Positions 59,031 through 64,000 of a stretch of DNA of 64,000 bases are shown in pieces. The first letter of the stretch is position 1, and every line of letters starts with the position of its first letter. The notes beneath the pieces were generated by a model that had not been told where the DNA came from, searched no databases, and saw only the letters and a list, made by a program, of their open reading frames with translations. Position numbers and translations under genes: made by a program. The stretch is from JAKRSE01 sp943369295 (GTDB lineage: Bacteria > Armatimonadota > Fimbriimonadia > Fimbriimonadales > Fimbriimonadaceae): contig CALRMU020000002.1 in assembly GCA_943369295.1 (NCBI GenBank), positions 186,001 to 250,000 on the forward strand. Direction: 5' to 3'.

Positions 59031-62000
59031 ATGACTCTCACCGACTGGTCAAGAACTATTCTCTTCAGAGCAACAGCTATCAGCCTTGCAGGGCTCATGG
59101 CCTTCAATGCCACTGCGAACGGGCTGGAGATGCTCGGAATCTTCGCCGCCGAGTCGGGCCAGAAGATAGCCCGCAAGTTTGTAGGCCACTATACAGACAA
59201 GCCCACACGGGTCTACCTGGGCGAAGCCCCGGGCCGAGACCCTCACCGTGACAATTGGTGGACGGCCAGGCAGAGAGCTGACTACTCCAGAGCCAAGCTG
59301 AACAAGCTGTTTTCCCAGGCTATTGAAGATGGAAACGTCCTCGCCTCAACTGTTCCTGCGGCGGTCGCCAGTTTTGCCCTGCTGCAGGGGGGTAGCGGTG
59401 GCGGCAATAGCGGCGGGGGAAGCCCAGGTGAAGGCGAAGGCCCTGGCGGAGGATCCGGCAGCACTGGTGGTGGAGGATCTCCTGGCCCAGGACAGCCTGG
59501 CGGTGGAATGGGCGGCGAATCCAACACCAACACGGGCAACAAGCTTTCCGCTCTCCCAGTCGTTTCCTGGGGATCCCTGGGAGATTCAGGCGTTTCCTTC
59601 AATCTGTACCACTCAAGCCGGACTGATTGGAACGAAACTCTTGGCCATGGCTGGAGCCACAGCTACGAAGCTGAAATCACTTACACCTCCGGTTCTTCTG
59701 CAATTCTGAGAATGCCTGATGGCCTTCTGGTGCCTTATACAGAAGCATCTGGGGTCTTCACTCCTCCCCCTGGCTGGAACCACGATCTCGTCAGGAATTC
59801 TGGCGGCAGCTTCACTCTCACCTTCAAAGACCAGAAGAAGATGGAGTTCAACTCCTCTGGCCAGCTCACCCAGGTCAAGGATAGAAACGGTAATGCGACG
59901 AATATCACCCGCAACGGTTCTGGGCTCATTACACTTATTGAGAGCGCCGATGGCAGAGACCTGACCCTAACCTACAATGGCAGCGGCAGGGTTTCCACCA
60001 TCACAGATCCTCTCAGTCGGGTCTGGACCCTTGCCTACAACGCAAGCAGCCAGCTGACAGGGGTCACCTACCCAACCCTTAACAGCACCAGTCACACTCG
60101 CAGCTTTACCTACAACGCAGCTCACGACATCCTTACAGAAACTGACTTGAGGGGCAAGGTTTGGACCTGGACCTACGACAGCGAAGGGAAGATGACTTCT
60201 TTCTCTAATCCGCTTAGCCAGACAACCAGCTACAGCTACACCAGCACTGCCACGACTATCACTTTCCCAGATACGACCACCAGAGTTGACAACTATTCCA
60301 GCGGACTTCTTGCCAGCCGTGTTGACGAAGCCAGCTTCTCAAGCGCTTTTGTCTATGACACTGATAGAAACATCACCAGGCTGACAGACAAGAGAGGAAA
60401 GGAATGGACAGCCACCTACGACAGCAAGGGCAATGTTCTCACCCGCGCCAATCCGCTTAACAAAACCTGGACTTACACCTACTCTAGCCTGAATGACCTT
60501 TTGACGGCGGAAAACCCAAAAGGGGAAGACACCATCTACACAAGGGATGGCTCAGGCAGAGTGACCTTGATTGATGATGGTCTAGGCAGGGATTCTGTCC
60601 GCTATACCTACGATTCCTTCGGTCAAGTTCTGACCGCAAAAGACGCTCTCAACCGCACCACCACCTACAGCTACAACAGCAAGAGTGAACTGACCAGCAC
60701 AACCGACCCCGGCAGTGTCACTACGACTCTTGCCTACGACAATCTCAGCCGGGTTACAAGCATCACTGATGCTGCCTTAAACACCACGACCCTGACTTAC
60801 GATGCCTGGGGCAGAGCGATTACGGTCACTCATCCAGATTCCAGCGCGGCGGCAGTGACCTATAACAACGAAGGCCAGGTTCTGTCTTCACAAGATGAAG
60901 AAGGCAGAGTGAGCAGCTGGACCTACGATGATGCAGGCAGGCAGACCAGCTTTACCAATGGCCGAAGTGACACAGAAACCTACGCTTACAACTCGGTTGA
61001 CCTTCTGGCCTCGGTCACCAACGGAAGGGGCAAGACCAGAACCTACACCTACACCAGCCGCGGTGAAGTCGCCAGCCTCACCATGCCAGATGGTACGGAA
61101 GAGGATTGGACCTACAACGGTGAAGGGCAGGAAACCAGCTACACCAACGGGCTCGGGCAGGTTAACAGCTACACCTACGATGATGCTGGCCAGAGCACAG
61201 GCGTTGACTATCCATCAGGAACTGACACCAGCTTCACTTATGACGATGCAGGGCGAGTCACCGCCATGGTGGATGGCACCGGCACGACCGCTTGGGTTTA
61301 CGATGCTGCTGGGCAGATCTCCAGCCTGGCTCAGCCTCAGGGAACTCTGACTTACACTTACAATCTCGCTGGGCAGAGAACGGCTCAATCCGGAGCCAGC
61401 CAGTCTCAAAGCTGGACTTTTAACGGCAGCACAGGCAGGCTCACCAGCACCTCTAATGGCTTCGGAGAAGACACGACCTTCACTTACGATTCGCTTGGAC
61501 GCCTTGCCACCAAGACTTTCGAAGGGAACAACTACGAGGTCTACACCTACGATTCTCGCGGCCGCCTGACCAATATCAAGCATCGCAGGCCGAATACAGA
61601 CATTCTTCGTGAGTACACCTACACTTACGACGATTCGGGCAAGGTGCTGACCTACAGAGTTGGAACCCTGACCACGACCTACGCTTACGACGGAGCGGGG
61701 CAGCTGACCAGTGAATCCCGCGCCGGCTACTCGGCCACCTACTCTTACGATGGCAATGGCAACCGCCTGACCCGCACTGTCGGAGGAACGACAGAAAACT
61801 ACGCCTACGACGACGGCGACAAGCTGCAGGATGTGAAGGTTGGCGGAACTGCCATCAAAACCTTCGGCTACGATGCTGCCGGAAGAACCACTTCCGTCAC
61901 AACTTCTGCCGGAACAACGACCATTGGCTATGACTTTGAGAGCAGAGCCACTTCAATCTCTGGCCCCGGAATCTCTCAGAGCAACACTTACAACGGACTT

Positions 62001-63368
62001 GACACTCGTGTCAGCTCTACGACCAACTCTGTTTCAAACACCTTCCTGAGGGACGGCGCCTATGTCACCGACCCCGTGGTCAAAGATTCCAACGCGACCT
62101 ACACTCCGGGGCTTTATGAGCGCAGGGCAGGCTCAACCAGGCAGCTTCACCACAACCTTAAGAACGTCGAACTTCAGACGACCCTGACTCCGGCAGTCTC
62201 GGCTTCAAGAACCTACGATGCCTTCGGCAATGTCCTGTCCTCGACTGGCACCCACCGCGGCCCCTTCGGCTACGGTGGCGGATTCGGCTACCAGGAAGAC
62301 GCGACGGGTCTGAAGCTTCTTGGGCACAGGCTTTACGATTCTTCGACTGGAAGGTTCCTGACCAGGGATCCGATTAAAGATGGAAGGAACTGGTATGTCT
62401 ATTGTGGGAATGATCCTGTCAGTGGAGTCGATCCTACTGGCCTCTGGGTGGAGACGGCTTTCGATGTTGCGATGCTGGCCGTCGGCATTGCTGACTTTGT
62501 GGCTGAGCCAAACATCTGGACTGGGATTGGGGTGGTCATTGATGTCGCGGCCGTCATCTTCCCTGTCCCCAATATTGCAGCGGTCCGGCACCTCGACGAC
62601 GCTGTGGATGCTGGACGAGGCATCGGCCGAGGAATTCGGGGAGGAGCAGACGCTTGTTTTGCCGCCGGCACACCAATTCTGCTTGCAGATGGGACTACCA
62701 AACCTATTGAGACCATTGAGGTCGGCGATCTGGTCTATTCGCGCGGTCAAGATGCTGATGAATCTGAGAGCTTAGTCGTCTCTGAAGTTACAGAGACATT
62801 TGTTAGGCAGACAAGCGGCACGCTACTGCTCAAGCTTGAAGATGGGCAGACTCTTGAGACCACTTCCGAACACCCGTTCTATGTCAAAGGCTTGGGCTTT
62901 GTCCCTGCTGGAGAACTCAAATCCGGGTTTGAGATTGCTGAGCAAAATGAGGAATACACAACTGTCCTGGGGGCCGTCCATTTAGAACCGTCCAAGCTGG
63001 TTTACAACATTGAAGTCAAGGGAACTCACACCTACTTTGTTAAGTCCGGCGATGACTTCCTTTGGGTGCATAATTTATGCGTTCCTCCAGGTCCGGGACT
63101 GTATGTTGGAACTGGAAAAGGTGGTAAACCTTATGTTGGCCAGTCAGGTGATTTTCCAGGTAGGGTCCATACTGGACATAAAACACTTGACACAACAAAG
63201 GATGTTCAATTTATGCCTCTTCCTGGAACAACTCAAAGAGAGAGAGAGATAGCAGAGACCCAATATCTTCTAGACAATTTTGGAAATTTGGATCTAGTTG
63301 ACAATGTCAGGTGGCCAGTTGACCCTAAGTATTGGGGAGAATATGGCATTATCGATAGAAGGAGGTGA
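59031..63368 (+). CDS. RHS/YD-repeat polymorphic toxin with Hint and GIY-YIG-like tip
   Basis: A 1445-aa effector. N-terminal hydrophobic leader (RATAISLAGLMAFNATA), then a Gly/Ser/Pro linker (about 122-165), then a DUF6531-like entry (SWGSLGDSGVSFNLYHSS). About 900 residues of YD repeats follow (GRVSTITDPLSRVWTLAY and dozens of similar units) and the RHS core end LGHRLYDSSTGRFLTRDP...NPVSGVDPTGLW-type (GNDPVSGVDPTGLW). A hydrophobic segment (1137-1190) leads to a Hint domain from Cys1209 (CFAAGTPILLADG) with TTSEHPFYV to His1347-Asn1348. The last 95 residues carry LYVG (1357) and YVGQS (1368) with Arg1378 and Glu1406/1409, the layout of GIY-YIG nucleases. The AT-rich tip contrasts with the core, as expected of an exchangeable toxin domain. 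Confidence 0.9.
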   Translation: MTLTDWSRTILFRATAISLAGLMAFNATANGLEMLGIFAAESGQKIARKFVGHYTDKPTRVYLGEAPGRDPHRDNWWTARQRADYSRAKLNKLFSQAIEDGNVLASTVPAAVASFALLQGGSGGGNSGGGSPGEGEGPGGGSGSTGGGGSPGPGQPGGGMGGESNTNTGNKLSALPVVSWGSLGDSGVSFNLYHSSRTDWNETLGHGWSHSYEAEITYTSGSSAILRMPDGLLVPYTEASGVFTPPPGWNHDLVRNSGGSFTLTFKDQKKMEFNSSGQLTQVKDRNGNATNITRNGSGLITLIESADGRDLTLTYNGSGRVSTITDPLSRVWTLAYNASSQLTGVTYPTLNSTSHTRSFTYNAAHDILTETDLRGKVWTWTYDSEGKMTSFSNPLSQTTSYSYTSTATTITFPDTTTRVDNYSSGLLASRVDEASFSSAFVYDTDRNITRLTDKRGKEWTATYDSKGNVLTRANPLNKTWTYTYSSLNDLLTAENPKGEDTIYTRDGSGRVTLIDDGLGRDSVRYTYDSFGQVLTAKDALNRTTTYSYNSKSELTSTTDPGSVTTTLAYDNLSRVTSITDAALNTTTLTYDAWGRAITVTHPDSSAAAVTYNNEGQVLSSQDEEGRVSSWTYDDAGRQTSFTNGRSDTETYAYNSVDLLASVTNGRGKTRTYTYTSRGEVASLTMPDGTEEDWTYNGEGQETSYTNGLGQVNSYTYDDAGQSTGVDYPSGTDTSFTYDDAGRVTAMVDGTGTTAWVYDAAGQISSLAQPQGTLTYTYNLAGQRTAQSGASQSQSWTFNGSTGRLTSTSNGFGEDTTFTYDSLGRLATKTFEGNNYEVYTYDSRGRLTNIKHRRPNTDILREYTYTYDDSGKVLTYRVGTLTTTYAYDGAGQLTSESRAGYSATYSYDGNGNRLTRTVGGTTENYAYDDGDKLQDVKVGGTAIKTFGYDAAGRTTSVTTSAGTTTIGYDFESRATSISGPGISQSNTYNGLDTRVSSTTNSVSNTFLRDGAYVTDPVVKDSNATYTPGLYERRAGSTRQLHHNLKNVELQTTLTPAVSASRTYDAFGNVLSSTGTHRGPFGYGGGFGYQEDATGLKLLGHRLYDSSTGRFLTRDPIKDGRNWYVYCGNDPVSGVDPTGLWVETAFDVAMLAVGIADFVAEPNIWTGIGVVIDVAAVIFPVPNIAAVRHLDDAVDAGRGIGRGIRGGADACFAAGTPILLADGTTKPIETIEVGDLVYSRGQDADESESLVVSEVTETFVRQTSGTLLLKLEDGQTLETTSEHPFYVKGLGFVPAGELKSGFEIAEQNEEYTTVLGAVHLEPSKLVYNIEVKGTHTYFVKSGDDFLWVHNLCVPPGPGLYVGTGKGGKPYVGQSGDFPGRVHTGHKTLDTTKDVQFMPLPGTTQREREIAETQYLLDNFGNLDLVDNVRWPVDPKYWGEYGIIDRRR

Positions 63369-63369
63369 T
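63359..63369 (+). promoter_or_regulatory. Perfect Shine-Dalgarno sequence before the LRR gene
   Basis: AAGGAGGTGAT is fully complementary to the 3' end of 16S rRNA. It overlaps the last codons and stop of the toxin gene. The only in-frame start at the right distance is ATT at 63374 (8 bases from GGAGG), while GTG at 63365 lies inside the site itself. Confidence 0.7.
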
Positions 63370-64000
63370 AAGAATTTCTGAATTATTTCGAACAAGGCCG
63401 TTCAAAGATGGGATCGAAGTCATTCTAAATCAAGACTGGAATGAGAAAATCAAAGCGTCCCTAGAAGGTCGCAAAATTCTGAGGCTTGCAGTTTGGGATC
63501 GTGTTTCGAATGTTGAGTTTGTGAGTGAGTTGACAGCAATTGAGTCGCTTGTGATAAGGTATGTCAAGCTGGATTTAACTCCTCTCTATCATCTTCAAGG
63601 ACTTAGGCACATTAGTGCTTGGTCAGAAAAAGGGCCCAAATTAATGTTTAGCAAATTTGAGAAACTTAAAGAGTGCGATGTTGAATACACGAACAAAATG
63701 GAAGATTTGGTTCACGCAAATGGATTAACACGGCTATATGTTGGGAACCTAGCTAAGAAGCTTGCTGGAGGTCTTTCTAACCTCCAGGAGCTTCGTAGGC
63801 TAACTATTCTTGGATGTGCGACGGATAGCCTCGAATCATTGGGAGAGTTAAATAATCTTCATTTTCTGCGAATCGCTAGGATGCATAAACTGCAGGGCTA
63901 TGAGTTTCTCTCTTCTCTTCAAAACCTAAGAGTACTTCAAATTCAGTCGTGCGCAGATATGATTAGTTTGGAGATGCTTGATGGGCTTGAAAAATTAGAA
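63365..64000 (+). CDS. Leucine-rich-repeat protein, partial; candidate immunity protein
   Basis: The open frame runs to the window edge for 212 codons. From GTG 63365 it reads IRISELFRTRPFKDGIEVIL, then repeats such as LTRLYVGNLAKKLAGGLSNL, LRRLTILGCATDSLESLGEL, LHFLRIARMHKLQGYEFLSS and LRVLQIQSCADMISLEMLDG, about 22-24 residues each. LRR proteins are a known class of immunity protein for polymorphic toxins, and the gene overlaps the toxin stop by GTGA. The start may be GTG or the non-standard ATT at 63374. AT-rich, like the toxin tip. The function is inferred from position and fold only. Confidence 0.75.
   Translation, partial: MIRISELFRTRPFKDGIEVILNQDWNEKIKASLEGRKILRLAVWDRVSNVEFVSELTAIESLVIRYVKLDLTPLYHLQGLRHISAWSEKGPKLMFSKFEKLKECDVEYTNKMEDLVHANGLTRLYVGNLAKKLAGGLSNLQELRRLTILGCATDSLESLGELNNLHFLRIARMHKLQGYEFLSSLQNLRVLQIQSCADMISLEMLDGLEKLE

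Overview
The window reads as the chromosome of a diderm, GC-rich, probably environmental bacterium. The best guess is the Armatimonadota (Fimbriimonadia-like), with Planctomycetota/Verrucomicrobiota as alternatives. This is inference from gene content: a complete type II secretion operon with PilM/N/O-like parts, paired planctomycete-type cytochrome (PSCyt1/DUF1549/DUF1553) and DUF1501 proteins, many twin-arginine leaders, and a BTAD-type (SARP-like) TPR regulator. No rRNA, tRNA, CRISPR array, insertion sequence or phage gene was recognised.

Layout. 0-2.3 kb: 5' end of a beta-lactamase-family gene, a small unknown gene and a GH29 alpha-L-fucosidase. 2.6-6.4 kb: a tandem family of secreted proteins joining ricin-like beta-trefoil segments to a PEBP (YbhB-like) domain and, in one copy, a CAP domain; a decayed third PEBP copy lies between them. 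6.8-10 kb: a flavin amine oxidase and a PQQ-type quinoprotein. 10.1-14.3 kb: an AT-richer accessory stretch with two copies of a 25-bp palindrome, a DUF4145 protein, and a 487-aa coiled-coil protein whose C-terminus resembles the end of Tc-toxin subunit A. 14.4-21 kb: an NHL propeller, PSCyt1/DUF1549/DUF1553, DUF1501 and sialidase-like set. 21-27 kb: three secreted esterases, a BTAD regulator and a TlpA-like thioredoxin. 27.4-30.1 kb: an operon of a 4Fe-4S/SCP2 fusion, an SDR and a TetR repressor, with a perfect 27-bp operator over its promoter. 30.3-35.4 kb: DUF7691, GNAT, a HAF-repeat lipoprotein, a two-gene unknown operon including a 52-aa gene, and two divergent DinB proteins. 35.4-41.5 kb: a seven-sensor-domain hybrid kinase with an HD-GYP response regulator, and a phosphotransferase.

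41.6-53.8 kb holds one long minus-strand operon, gspE-F-G-H-I-J-K-L-M-C-D plus a glycine-rich Spy/CpxP-like gene, most junctions overlapping and ending in a strong terminator. It encodes the machine that could export many of the signal-peptide proteins seen here. 54-58.8 kb: an orphan sufB and three uncharacterised genes. 59-64 kb: a 1445-aa RHS polymorphic toxin (leader, Gly-rich linker, YD repeats, Hint, GIY-YIG-like nuclease tip) overlapped by a leucine-rich-repeat gene that is a candidate immunity gene and runs off the window.

The most interesting parts are the beta-trefoil/PEBP/CAP family, the stand-alone TcA-tail-like protein, the RHS-GIY-YIG/LRR pair with an unusual translation start, and the 4Fe-4S-SCP2/SDR/TetR operon with its operator and possibly leaderless promoter. 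All family assignments come from reading the translated sequence; no database search was run.
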